From: Phyllobacterium trifolii
GTDB taxonomy: Bacteria; Pseudomonadota; Alphaproteobacteria; Rhizobiales; Rhizobiaceae
Assembly (NCBI RefSeq): GCF_014192095.1
Contig: NZ_JACHXN010000007.1
Coordinates: forward strand, 214,083-278,082
Direction of reading: 5' to 3'
DNA: 64,000 nt
Positions 1-8,483 of the stretch are shown in pieces. Under the pieces are notes generated by a model. That model worked only from the letters and a program-made list of their open reading frames with translations. It was not told the DNA's origin and ran no database searches. The position numbers and the translations under genes were made by a program. Numbering within the stretch: position 1 is the stretch's first letter; each line of letters begins with the position of its first letter.

Positions 1-1
1 C

Positions 2-1465
2 GTCATCATCTTCCTCATCCTGATCGGCATTGTTATCGTCCTGTCGGCCATTCTCGGTGCCTTCGGGGCGGCGGTCAGTTTTGAGCGCATCAACCCGGAC
101 ACCCACGAAATCGAAACCGCTTCAACGGAAATACGCAGCCTTCTGAACGTGGAAGGCATCCGCTTCCTCTACGCCTCGCTCATTCCCAACTTCATGAGTT
201 TCACGGCGGTCGGGCTTATGATCGCCGCCATGATCGGTGCGGGCGTGGCCGAGGAGTCCGGTCTGGTCACAGCGTTGATACGCAAACTCGTCATCGTTTC
301 GCCGCGCTGGGCCCTGACCTATATCCTGGCCTTCGTGGGCATCCTTGCAAGTATCGCAGCAGATGCCGGTTATCTGGTCCTTATACCGCTCGCCGGCGTC
401 GCCTATATGGCAGTCGGAAGACATCCGCTGGCTGGTCTGGCGCTCGGTTTTGCGGCGGTTGCCGGTGCTTTTACGGTCAACATGCTGATCAAGCCACTCG
501 ATGCGGTCCTCGTGGAATTCACCAACGATGCAGCACGGCTGGTCGATCCCGCGCGATCGATCGGGCTGGCGTCGAATGTCTGGTTCTCCATCGCGTCTGT
601 GATCTTCCTGACTTTCATTATCGCATTCATCACGGACCGCATGATCTCGCCGCGGCTGGGCGAATACAAGCCGGAGGCGTCGGCTGACGGAGCCGTTCCG
701 GATCAAGGAGCCGTGCTGTCCGAGCAGGAATCACGTGGTTTGCGGTTTGCGCTCTACGGCCTCATAGGCCTCCTGGTGGTATTCCTGCTGTTGACGCTTC
801 CCAGTGGGGCGCCGTTGCGCAATCCTGAAACCGGCGAGCTGATCGGCAATTCCCCATTCATGAATGGGCTGATCGCGCTTATCATGCTTATGTTTCTGGT
901 GACGGGGTGGACTTACGGCATTGGCGCGGGCACCTTGCGGACATTATCGGAGGTGATCGCCGCAATTGAGAAGTCGATCAAGAACATGGGCGGAACAATC
1001 TTCCTGTTCTTCGTCCTCAGCCAGTTCGTCTCCTATTTCACCTACACCAACATAGGCACGGTCATGGCACTCAGCCTTTCCGGCGCACTGCAGGCGGCAA
1101 ATATTGGCGCCCTGCCACTGCTGATCGGCTTTATCGTCGTCGTTGCGATCATCGACCTGTTGCTGACCGGCGCAATTGCCAAGTGGGCGATCTTCGCCCC
1201 CGTCTTTGTGCCGCTTCTCATGAAGCTCGGGGTCGAGCCGGAAGCAGTCCTTGCAGCCTATCGCGTTGGCGATTCGCCGATGAACGCGATCACCCCGCTC
1301 AATGCCTATTTTGCGCTCGTCGTCGGCTTCGCCCAGAAATATGACAAGTCCGCGGGCGTCGGCACCATCGTCTCACTGATGCTTCCCTATGTCGTTTTGA
1401 TGTTCGTGCTGTGGACGGCTCTCTTTGCGGTCTGGAAGGCCCTCGGGCTGCCGTGGGGCCTGTAG
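2..1465 (+). CDS. AbgT-family transporter, 5' truncated by window edge
   Basis: Inner-membrane carrier of the AbgT family, known for p-aminobenzoyl-glutamate uptake in E. coli and for antimetabolite efflux in some relatives. The reading frame is open from base 2; about 487 residues are visible against a usual length near 500, so only the N-terminus is missing. Many hydrophobic segments are seen, with the family-like stretches AMIGAGVAEESGL near the first third and GDSPMNAITPLNAYF near the C-terminus, a conserved substrate/ion-site region. The M20 peptidase gene starts 49 bases downstream, and an AbgB-like hydrolase lies at 7.1 kb, so import followed by amide hydrolysis is the likely theme. 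The substrate is inferred only from family and neighbours. Confidence 0.9.
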   Translation, partial: VIIFLILIGIVIVLSAILGAFGAAVSFERINPDTHEIETASTEIRSLLNVEGIRFLYASLIPNFMSFTAVGLMIAAMIGAGVAEESGLVTALIRKLVIVSPRWALTYILAFVGILASIAADAGYLVLIPLAGVAYMAVGRHPLAGLALGFAAVAGAFTVNMLIKPLDAVLVEFTNDAARLVDPARSIGLASNVWFSIASVIFLTFIIAFITDRMISPRLGEYKPEASADGAVPDQGAVLSEQESRGLRFALYGLIGLLVVFLLLTLPSGAPLRNPETGELIGNSPFMNGLIALIMLMFLVTGWTYGIGAGTLRTLSEVIAAIEKSIKNMGGTIFLFFVLSQFVSYFTYTNIGTVMALSLSGALQAANIGALPLLIGFIVVVAIIDLLLTGAIAKWAIFAPVFVPLLMKLGVEPEAVLAAYRVGDSPMNAITPLNAYFALVVGFAQKYDKSAGVGTIVSLMLPYVVLMFVLWTALFAVWKALGLPWGL

Positions 1466-1514
1466 CGAACGACGGACATTTCATCGATTACAACAAAATG
1501 ATCGGATGGATATC

Positions 1515-2717
1515 ATGAGCAACAACTCTATTCCCCTCGACGTCGCGGCCGCGGAAGATCACCTGATGCGGTTCCTCTCGGTCGAAGGCGTAACCGGACA
1601 AGAAGCCAACATTGCCGCTGCGGTCAGCGACGCTCTGAAGAAGGTCGGCGTGCCGGAGTCGGCGATGCGTTTCGACGACGCCAACAAACGTATTCCGCTA
1701 CCGACCGAAACAGGCAATCTGATCGTGGATCTGCCCGGAACACGGCCAGGACCGCGGCTTCTCTTTTCCACCCACCTCGACACCGTGCCGCTCTGTGCAG
1801 GGGCAAAGCCGCGTCGAGAGGGCGACCGCATCGTCTCGGACGGTACCACCGCGCTCGGCGGCGATGCCCGGACCGGCGTCGCGGTTCTCGTCGTGGTCGC
1901 CGAAACACTTCTCAAGAACAAACTGCCGCATCCGCCAATAACGCTGTTGTTCACCGTGCGCGAGGAAAGCGGCCTGCACGGTGCGCGGGAGCTCAACCCG
2001 GCCGATCTCGGCGGTGCCGTCATGTGCATCAATGTCGATGGCCAGATGGCTTCCGACCTGATCATTGGCGCCGTCGGCCAGGAGAATTGGGAAGCGGAAA
2101 TCACCGGCCGCGCCTCACATGCGGGTGTTGCGCCCGAAAAGGGCATATCGGCAACGATGGTCGGAGCGCTGGCGCTTGCCGAAGCGCGGCGTGCCGGCTG
2201 GTTCGGCAAGGTCGTCAAGTCAGACGGTCGGGGCACGAGCAATGTCGGTATCTTCGGCGGCAAGGACAACAAGCCCGCCGGCGACGCGACGAACGTCGTG
2301 ACCGACTATGCCTTCATCAAGGGTGAGGCGCGCAGTCCTGAATCCGCCTTCGCGACGAAAATCGCCAAGGGATATGAAGAGGCATTCACCAAAGCGCAAA
2401 GGGAGGTCACGGATGACGCTGGCGGCACAGCGGAGCTGAAATTCAGCCATGTGACTTCCTATCCACCGTTCGAACTCGGCAAGGACACTCCGATCGTGCA
2501 GCGGGCAACCAAGGCACTCAAGGCGCTCGGCATCGAGCCAGTCCTGGTTTTCTCCAACGGCGGCCTGGACGCCAACTGGCTCGACAAGCATGGCGTTCCC
2601 ACCATTACCATCGGTTCCGGCCAGGCAGAGATCCATACCATCAAGGAATATGTGAACCTTGCGGAGTTTGAAAAGGGCTGCCGTATCGGCGTGCTCATGG
2701 CGACGCTCGATGACTAG
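1515..2717 (+). CDS. M20 family metallopeptidase (PepT-like)
   Basis: Cytoplasmic zinc peptidase or amidohydrolase of about 400 residues. Seen: the metal-binding STHLDTVPL motif, GGDARTGVAVLV, the catalytic-glutamate motif REESGLHGARE, INVDG, and a C-terminal segment ending IHTIKEYVNLAEFEKG that carries the last metal-binding histidine, all in M20 order. ATG 1515 is preferred; ATG 1506 in the same frame is an alternative, and the longer frame from 1425 would overlap the transporter gene. It lies between two transporters (AbgT type and SLC13 type), so it probably hydrolyses an imported peptide or acyl-amino acid. The closest named relative by motif spacing is peptidase T; the real substrate is unknown. 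Confidence 0.85.
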   Translation: MSNNSIPLDVAAAEDHLMRFLSVEGVTGQEANIAAAVSDALKKVGVPESAMRFDDANKRIPLPTETGNLIVDLPGTRPGPRLLFSTHLDTVPLCAGAKPRREGDRIVSDGTTALGGDARTGVAVLVVVAETLLKNKLPHPPITLLFTVREESGLHGARELNPADLGGAVMCINVDGQMASDLIIGAVGQENWEAEITGRASHAGVAPEKGISATMVGALALAEARRAGWFGKVVKSDGRGTSNVGIFGGKDNKPAGDATNVVTDYAFIKGEARSPESAFATKIAKGYEEAFTKAQREVTDDAGGTAELKFSHVTSYPPFELGKDTPIVQRATKALKALGIEPVLVFSNGGLDANWLDKHGVPTITIGSGQAEIHTIKEYVNLAEFEKGCRIGVLMATLDD

Positions 2718-2800
2718 AGGTCTTGCCAGGCCGTCTGACGTGCGTGGCTGGCGCGTCCGGGTTGGACAGCCCGATCAGGGCCAAATGAGGAACTGAACGA

Positions 2801-4633
2801 TTGAGCCCGATAGCATACACAGCCACCATTATAGCCGTTGCCGTGGTTTTGTTCGTCTGGAACAAGTTGCCAGTCGTCGTTGTGGCCATGCTGACCGCAT
2901 TGGCACTGTGGGCGACCGGCGTGCTGACGATTAACCAGGCGCTTGGTGGCTTCGGTGATCCGGCGGTCATCTTCATTGCGTCGCTCTTTGTTGTCAGCTC
3001 CGGGCTCGAGGTCACCGGGGTCACCGCCTGGGCCGGGCAGTTGCTCATCCGCGGTGCGGGCGAAGAAAGCCGGACGCGCCTTTTGCTGCTGAAAATGGGG
3101 CTGGTATCGCTGCTGACCGCCCTGATCAGCGTCAATGGCGCCGTCGCAGCGCTTCTGCCGGTCGTGGTTGTGATCGCCGTCCGCCTCAAGCGCAATTCGT
3201 CGCAATTGCTCATGCCGCTGGTTTTCTCCGCGCATGCCGGCTCGATGCTTGCCTTAACCGGAACACCGGTCAACGTGCTGGTGTCGGAAGCTGGTCTTGA
3301 CGCGGGGGCGGGCGGCTTCGGCTTCTTCGAGTTCGCGCTTGTGGGCGTGCCACTTCTGGCTGGAACCATGGCCATCATCGTGCTGTTCGGAAAGCAGCTG
3401 CTTCCCGAGCGCAACGGCGCCACCATGCCGGCCGATTTCAGCCGTCACGCCAAAACCTTGGTCGAGCAATATGGGCTTGCTAGCGGAATCTACCAGCTGC
3501 GGGTCCGTGCAAGCTCACCCTATGTGGGTGTGCCGTCGTCAGGGATCGACCTATCGGCGCATCCGGGGCTGCAGCTGGTCGCCATACAGGAGGGCGAAAC
3601 CGCCGGACCACTGCGCCGGCCCCTCGTGGCCGAAGGAGACCATCTGCTGATACGCGGAGAAGGCGACGTGGCCGCAGCATTTGCGGCGCAGATGCATCTT
3701 GCATTTCGGGATGAGAAGGCGGCCGGCCAAGGCGAGGACACGCTGTTCAATCGCAGCTCCGGGCTTGCTGAAGTTGTCATCCCGCCACGCTCGGGTCTTA
3801 TCGGGGAGAAGGTTTTTCCTGGCATGGTCACCGAAAGTGGCGACCTGATCGTTCTGGCGGTGCAGCGCCCGGGCCTGGAAACCGCCGCCGTCAAAGCCAA
3901 GGGCGCCGGCGGTATCGAGCTGCAAGCGGGTGACACCATGCTGCTTCAGGGAACCTGGAAGGCCCTTGACGTTCACCTCGACGATCCAGACGTTCTTGTG
4001 GTCAATTCACCGGAGCTGGTTCGTCGTCAGGCCGTCCCCATGGGCCCCGGCGCCCGCCAGGCTATCATTATCTTGATTGCAATGGTCTTACTCCTCGCGA
4101 CCGGCATTGTGCCGCCGGCGGTATCCGGACTGCTTGCTGCCGGTGCGATTGTCCTGTCAGGGATCATGAATGTCGAGCAAGCCTATCGTGCCATTGGCTG
4201 GACGACGGTGATCCTCGTGGGCGCGATGATGCCGCTTTCCACTGCGATGGTGGAAACAGGGGCGGCAAAGCTGATGGCGGAACATCTCGTCAATTTCGTC
4301 GGCGATGCCGGACCTGTAGCGCTGCTTGCGGGGCTGTTTATTTTGACCGCGGTGATGGGGCAGCTCATCAGCAACACGGCAACCGCACTGATCGTCATCC
4401 CGATCGGTGTCGCGGCTGCGACGGCAATGGGTATCTCGCCCCGACCCGTGCTCATGAGCACGGCGGTGGCGGCGGCAGCGGCGTTTCTGACGCCAATCGC
4501 CACGCCGACGAATTTGATGGTTATGGGCCCGGGCGGCTACGCATTCAGCGATTACTGGAAGCTCGGCTTGCCGCTGCTGATCTGGTTTTTTGTGGTTTCT
4601 GTTTTCATCGTGCCGTTGATCTGGCGTTTCTGA
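2801..4633 (+). CDS. SLC13/DASS-type permease with two RCK_C domains
   Basis: Inner-membrane anion carrier, 610 residues. N-terminal membrane half (about 1-200), then two consecutive TrkA_C/RCK_C-like soluble modules (about 223-300 and 322-400), then a second membrane half (about 420-610) with a family-like SNTATALIVIPIG segment. This plan is typical of the YfbS/SdcS-like group that moves dicarboxylates, sulfate or similar anions. The start is TTG 2801, with GAGG about 10 bases upstream; no ATG fits the N-terminus better. It follows the M20 gene by 83 bases in the same direction and may be cotranscribed. A role in exporting or importing a product of the adjacent hydrolase is inference. Confidence 0.85.
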   Translation: MSPIAYTATIIAVAVVLFVWNKLPVVVVAMLTALALWATGVLTINQALGGFGDPAVIFIASLFVVSSGLEVTGVTAWAGQLLIRGAGEESRTRLLLLKMGLVSLLTALISVNGAVAALLPVVVVIAVRLKRNSSQLLMPLVFSAHAGSMLALTGTPVNVLVSEAGLDAGAGGFGFFEFALVGVPLLAGTMAIIVLFGKQLLPERNGATMPADFSRHAKTLVEQYGLASGIYQLRVRASSPYVGVPSSGIDLSAHPGLQLVAIQEGETAGPLRRPLVAEGDHLLIRGEGDVAAAFAAQMHLAFRDEKAAGQGEDTLFNRSSGLAEVVIPPRSGLIGEKVFPGMVTESGDLIVLAVQRPGLETAAVKAKGAGGIELQAGDTMLLQGTWKALDVHLDDPDVLVVNSPELVRRQAVPMGPGARQAIIILIAMVLLLATGIVPPAVSGLLAAGAIVLSGIMNVEQAYRAIGWTTVILVGAMMPLSTAMVETGAAKLMAEHLVNFVGDAGPVALLAGLFILTAVMGQLISNTATALIVIPIGVAAATAMGISPRPVLMSTAVAAAAAFLTPIATPTNLMVMGPGGYAFSDYWKLGLPLLIWFFVVSVFIVPLIWRF

Positions 4634-4851
4634 TAACAGGTCTTGAAGGTGGGCAAGTGGCGCAGCGTCTACACCGAAACGATGAGCGGCAAAGGCAAAT
4701 AACCTACTCGCATGGTGCAGTTCTGTGTGTCGGCTATCGGGCTTTTTCTGCGTAAAGCGAAAGGTCGAGGCGCTTGCTGGTATCGAACAGGAACTTGCGC
4801 AATGGACCTGGTTCCGGTCAAACGTATATCCGCATTGCTACACGCAGTGGA

Positions 4852-5484
4852 TCAATCAAAGGGCCTGCCGGCGGGAGGGAGCTCGACCCCAGGCCGCTTT
4901 GACAGAACCGTGTCAACAAGGCCCCATTGTCTGGCTTCCTCCGCGGTCATGAAGTGATCTCGATCCAATGTCTTTTCCACATCCTCGAACGATCGCCCGC
5001 AATGCTGCGCGTAAAGGCTGATCATTCGGTGCTTGGTCTGGCGCATTTCTTCCGCATGGATGAAGATGTCAGAGGCCTGTCCCTGAAATCCACCGAGTGG
5101 CTGATGCACATGAAGACTTGAATTCGCCAATGCAGTGCGCTGACCAGGTTCACCAGCCATAAGAAGGAAAGAACCCATGGACCGCGCTGTCCCCATGCAC
5201 AAGGTTGCGACGGGGCAGGTGATGAACTGCATTGTGTCGTAGATCGCCAGACCACTGGTGATGACACCGCCGGGCGAGTTGATGTACATTGAAACCGGTT
5301 TCGTGGGGCTTTCCGATTCCAGAAACAGCAATTGCGCGCAGATGAGTGCCGCCATTCCGTCCTCGACCTGACCATTCAGGAACACGATACGTTCGCGTAG
5401 CAAGCGTGAGTAAATATCGAATGATCGTTCGCCGCGGCTGGATTGTTCCACGACCATAGGGACGAGTTGCATCATGTCGCGCAT
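4852..5484 (-). CDS. clpP: ATP-dependent Clp protease proteolytic subunit
   Basis: Serine peptidase subunit that forms the ClpP barrel and works with a Clp ATPase. Length is 210 residues, normal for the family. The catalytic triad is complete: Ser102 in [11 protein letters not shown], His127 in SSLHVHQP and Asp176 in [11 protein letters not shown], with the 25- and 49-residue spacing of E. coli ClpP. No ClpX or Lon gene is adjacent, so this is probably an extra ClpP paralogue rather than the housekeeping clpP-clpX locus. The gene lies downstream of the ArsR-AHSA1 pair on the same strand with a 38-base gap; the three may form one stress-related unit inserted into the transport block. Confidence 0.93.
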   Translation of the reverse strand: MRDMMQLVPMVVEQSSRGERSFDIYSRLLRERIVFLNGQVEDGMAALICAQLLFLESESPTKPVSMYINSPGGVITSGLAIYDTMQFITCPVATLCMGTARSMGSFLLMAGEPGQRTALANSSLHVHQPLGGFQGQASDIFIHAEEMRQTKHRMISLYAQHCGRSFEDVEKTLDRDHFMTAEEARQWGLVDTVLSKRPGVELPPAGRPFD

Positions 5485-5522
5485 CGGCGACCTCCTTTCA
5501 GTGGTGTTCAGAGTGGTACTTT

Positions 5523-5879
5523 TCAGGCCGCTGCGCGCAGAAGTTTCTGGCTATTGCTGTTGGCTGCGCTCATCGCAAGTTCATGCACAATACTGAAGGT
5601 TGTGCCGCCAGTACCATTCGCCCCGATCTGGAATGTAACGACACTAATGGCATCGTTGTCCTTGATTCTATAGCGCACGCGCGTATCAGGATCGGCGGAA
5701 ATCAGATGGAGTTCGAAGGATGGCTCCAGCGTACTTTTCTCCGGAGCATCGTCCTTGCCCGCGGGTCGCTTCAGCCATTGCGACACATATTCCGGTACGG
5801 TTAAAGCTCGCCACACTTTAGATGGAGCAGCCTCCAGTTCATAAGTGAGATTTATGCTCGCATCGGTCTTGCGTGTCAT
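5523..5879 (-). CDS. AHSA1/SRPBCC domain protein
   Basis: A 118-residue protein with the START-like AHSA1 fold: [16 protein letters not shown] at the N-terminus, VSQWL, then [19 protein letters not shown] and the closing helix. Family members bind hydrophobic ligands; most bacterial ones have no assigned function. Its ATG overlaps the stop of the upstream ArsR gene (ATGA), a very common ArsR-AHSA1 pairing in bacteria, so translational coupling and joint regulation are expected. Ligand unknown. Confidence 0.88.
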   Translation of the reverse strand: MTRKTDASINLTYELEAAPSKVWRALTVPEYVSQWLKRPAGKDDAPEKSTLEPSFELHLISADPDTRVRYRIKDNDAISVVTFQIGANGTGGTTFSIVHELAMSAANSNSQKLLRAAA

Positions 5880-6190
5880 TGATCCATCTCCTTGAGAAGC
5901 TGCTTCAGGTCATCCACACGGCTTGGCCAGAACGCATTGTAACGGCTAAGCCATTGATGGATTCGGGCCACGCCATCGGGGTTGATCCGATAGAGGACAT
6001 TCCTGCCATGTTTCTGTTCCGCGATCAGTCCAGCCGTGCGCAGGACAGCCAGATGCTGCGACATGGCGGGCTGCGACAAGTCAAATCCTTGCCGCAAGTC
6101 CGTGGCGTTCATCTCGCCATCGGCCAGCCGTTCGAAGACGGCGCGTCTTGTCGGGTCGGCCAGCGCCTTGAAAAACTCTGTTTCGCTCAT
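5876..6190 (-). CDS. ArsR-family transcriptional regulator
   Basis: Winged-helix repressor of 104 residues starting MSETEFFKALADPTRRAVFE. The recognition helix lies in FDLSQPAMSQHLAVLR, followed by the wing GRNVLYRI. No CxC metal-binding motif is present in the usual helix, so it is not a classical metal sensor; it resembles the subgroup paired with AHSA1 proteins. The start at 6190 is chosen because the family N-terminus begins there; a longer in-frame start at 6241 would cover the probable operator. It overlaps the AHSA1 gene by 4 bases. Confidence 0.9.
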   Translation of the reverse strand: MSETEFFKALADPTRRAVFERLADGEMNATDLRQGFDLSQPAMSQHLAVLRTAGLIAEQKHGRNVLYRINPDGVARIHQWLSRYNAFWPSRVDDLKQLLKEMDQ

Positions 6191-6223
6191 GCAAATACAT
6201 AAGCACATACTTATATGATTTGC
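6191..6223 (-). promoter_or_regulatory. Imperfect dyad, probable ArsR operator
   Basis: Directly upstream of the ArsR start codon. Inner arms ATAAG (6199-6203) and CTTAT (6210-6214) are separated by 6 bases; outer arms GCAAAT (6191-6196) and ATTTGC (6218-6223) extend the symmetry. ArsR-family repressors bind such AT-rich dyads over their own promoter. Binding is inferred. Confidence 0.5.
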
Positions 6224-6261
6224 AACGGGGACAATATCCAAATGTGACAGATCGCAGGCCG

Positions 6262-6894
6262 TTACATCTGCTTGATGTGCAATACGGTCACGCGTTTCAG
6301 TTCTTCGATATCCTTCGCTGCCAGAGCATCGATCATCTGGTGATGCTCCCGTGACGATTGTTCAATCCGCGCGCGTGTTTTCCACTGTGACACCGGCGCT
6401 GACGAGGTCCTTTGGCGGATTTCGGTAACAAGGTTCACCAGTTCGCTGTTGCCGCAGAGCGCAAGCAATTCGCGGTGGAACGCGAGATTGGCTTCGTAAA
6501 GCTCGATCATCGTTCCGCTCATAATAAGATCGTCAAAACGGTGTGCAAGGTCGCGGAGCTTTTTCGTAGTCAGTTCCGAGGCATTGGCAACGATCTTGTC
6601 CGCGACCGCCGTTTCAAGGATGACACGAATGTCGCTCACTTCCGTTGCCTGGCGGCCATCGGGCTCGAACACGTGGTAGCCGCGATTGGGAACATGTTCG
6701 ACCAGCCGTCTTTGTACCAGCCTGTCGAGCGCGCGCCGCACTTCCGGTCTGCTGCTTTGGTAGCGCTGTTCGAGATCGATCTGTTTCAGCCACACGCCCG
6801 GAGCGAGCACGCCAGCAAGAATATCGTGCAGGATCAAATCGGTAACATCGACGACCTTGAGCTGTGACTTTGTTTTCGCTTTCGCTTCACTCAT
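6262..6894 (-). CDS. GntR-family regulator, FCD subgroup
   Basis: Transcription factor of 210 residues: N-terminal winged helix (about 15-80, including LEQRYQSSRPEVRRALDRL) and a C-terminal all-helical FCD ligand domain. The start at 6894 has a GGGGAAGG ribosome site just upstream. It is divergent from the AbgB-like hydrolase gene with a 164-base intergenic region containing a strong palindrome, so it probably controls the peptide/amide degradation and amino acid uptake genes to its right. FCD regulators usually sense small carboxylates or amino acids. The effector is unknown. Confidence 0.88.
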   Translation of the reverse strand: MSEAKAKTKSQLKVVDVTDLILHDILAGVLAPGVWLKQIDLEQRYQSSRPEVRRALDRLVQRRLVEHVPNRGYHVFEPDGRQATEVSDIRVILETAVADKIVANASELTTKKLRDLAHRFDDLIMSGTMIELYEANLAFHRELLALCGNSELVNLVTEIRQRTSSAPVSQWKTRARIEQSSREHHQMIDALAAKDIEELKRVTVLHIKQM

Positions 6895-7008
6895 TCGCCT
6901 TCCCCGTATTCCATCGAAATGCATATTTCTTTAGGGCCGTGGTCCCTTACGAGATGTACGCCAGACAAATAATTTTACCCAGAGGTTGCGTAAAAAATAT
7001 TTGCGTCT

Positions 7009-7024
7009 AAATTGGTGCCAATTT
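7009..7024. promoter_or_regulatory. Palindrome, probable operator of the FCD GntR regulator
   Basis: Perfect inverted repeat AAATTGG-TG-CCAATTT in the intergenic region between the GntR regulator and the AbgB-like gene. The core TTGGTGCCAA resembles the TGGT..ACCA type bound by FadR/FCD regulators. A second palindrome CCAATTGG lies at 7045-7052, just before the ATG at 7059. Binding by the adjacent regulator is inferred from position and symmetry. Confidence 0.55.
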
Positions 7025-7058
7025 TGGTTACTATCATAAAACAGCCAATTGGGAAATC

Positions 7059-8483
7059 ATGAGAAATTCGGGAGAGGTCTGGGAAATCGTTGAAGCCAAG
7101 CGCGATGCGTTCTTTGAATTGAGCGATCGCGTATGGGAGACGCCAGAGACGAATTACGAAGAATACCGCTCGTCGGAAGAGCACGCCCACCTGCTCGAAA
7201 AGGAAGGGTTTCGCGTCACCCGCGGTATTGCCAATCTGCCCACGGCAGTCATGGGCGAAGCGGGAGAAGGCGGACCAATCATCGCCATTCTCGGCGAATT
7301 CGACGCGCTCCCCGGCCTCAGCCAGGTTGCAGGACTGGCCGAAGAGCGGCCAATGGTCGAAGGCGGAAATGGCCATGGCTGTGGTCACAACCTTCTCGGG
7401 TCGGGATCGATGCTGGCGGCAGCTGCGGTCAAGGACTATCTGGTGAAAAACGGACTGAAGGGGCGCGTACGTTACTACGGCTGTCCCGCTGAAGAGGGCG
7501 GTTCGTCCAAGGGCTTTATGGTGCGTGCCGGCGTATTCGACGACGTCGACATTGCCATTTCCTGGCATCCGGCAGCTTTCGCCGGCGTGAACAATCCGAT
7601 CTCGCTTGCCTGCAACGAAATCAATTTCCATTTCAGCGGCCGTGCGTCGCACGCCTCGGCAACGCCGCATCTGGGCCGCAGCGCCCTGGATGCTGTCGAA
7701 TTGATGAATGTCGGCGTGAACTACATGCGCGAGCATATGCCATCGAGCGCACGTATCCACTATGCCGTCACCGACGCAGGTGGTTCTGCTCCGAATGTCG
7801 TTCAGGCCCGGGCAACGGTACGCTACCTGGTACGGGCCAGTGACCTGCCCGAACTCAACAGCCTTGTCGCGCGGGTCAAGAAGGTTGCGGATGGCGCGGC
7901 TCTAATGACCGAAACCACCGTACGCAGCCGCATTATCAGTGGCGATGCCAATCTTGTCGGCAACACGCCGCTCGAAGCCTTGATGCATTCGCAGCTGGAG
8001 CGCCTCGGCCCCCCGGATTTCAATGCGGCCGATCATGAGACTGCGCGGAAATTTCAGGAGACGTTCTCGCAAGAGGACATCGTATCCTCCTACAAGCGGT
8101 TTAACGTGACTCCCAAGAAGGGCCAAGCGCTGTGTGACAGCATTTTCCCCCCCGAAAGCGGCGACGGATCGATCGTCGGCTCGACAGATGTGGGGACGGT
8201 AAGCTGGGTTGTTCCGACAGTTCAGATGCGCGGGGCGACATATGCTATCGGCACGCCGGGACATTCATGGCAGCTGGTTGCCCAGGGCAAGCTGCCTGCA
8301 GCGCACAAGGGCATGGAACATGCTGCGAAAGTGATGGCCGCGACAGCCATCGAGCTGCTTGCCAACCCGAATTTTATCGAAGCCGCCAAAGCCGACCATC
8401 GGCAGCGTCTGGACGGCACGCCGTTCATCAATCCCATACCGGATGACGTCGAGCCGCCATTGCCGGAGAACACGGATGTCTGA
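7059..8483 (+). CDS. AbgB-like M20 amidohydrolase
   Basis: Metal-dependent amidohydrolase of 474 residues, close in length and motifs to p-aminobenzoyl-glutamate hydrolase subunit B. Seen: GEFDALPGL, the metal site HGCGHN, the catalytic motif CPAEEGG, FHFSGRASHA in the dimerisation domain, and the AbgB-like C-terminal stretch GSTDVGTVSWVVPT with GTPGHSW. E. coli AbgB works with AbgA; no AbgA homologue is visible here, so it may act alone on another N-acyl-glutamate or dipeptide. The stop overlaps the next gene by 8 bases. The AbgT transporter at the window start supports the substrate class, not the exact substrate. Confidence 0.85.
   Translation: MRNSGEVWEIVEAKRDAFFELSDRVWETPETNYEEYRSSEEHAHLLEKEGFRVTRGIANLPTAVMGEAGEGGPIIAILGEFDALPGLSQVAGLAEERPMVEGGNGHGCGHNLLGSGSMLAAAAVKDYLVKNGLKGRVRYYGCPAEEGGSSKGFMVRAGVFDDVDIAISWHPAAFAGVNNPISLACNEINFHFSGRASHASATPHLGRSALDAVELMNVGVNYMREHMPSSARIHYAVTDAGGSAPNVVQARATVRYLVRASDLPELNSLVARVKKVADGAALMTETTVRSRIISGDANLVGNTPLEALMHSQLERLGPPDFNAADHETARKFQETFSQEDIVSSYKRFNVTPKKGQALCDSIFPPESGDGSIVGSTDVGTVSWVVPTVQMRGATYAIGTPGHSWQLVAQGKLPAAHKGMEHAAKVMAATAIELLANPNFIEAAKADHRQRLDGTPFINPIPDDVEPPLPENTDV

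Noticed and set aside
4634..4851. Segment between SLC13 carrier and ClpP considered as an insertion-sequence remnant
   Set aside because: Only 218 bases, no inverted ends or recognisable transposase piece.
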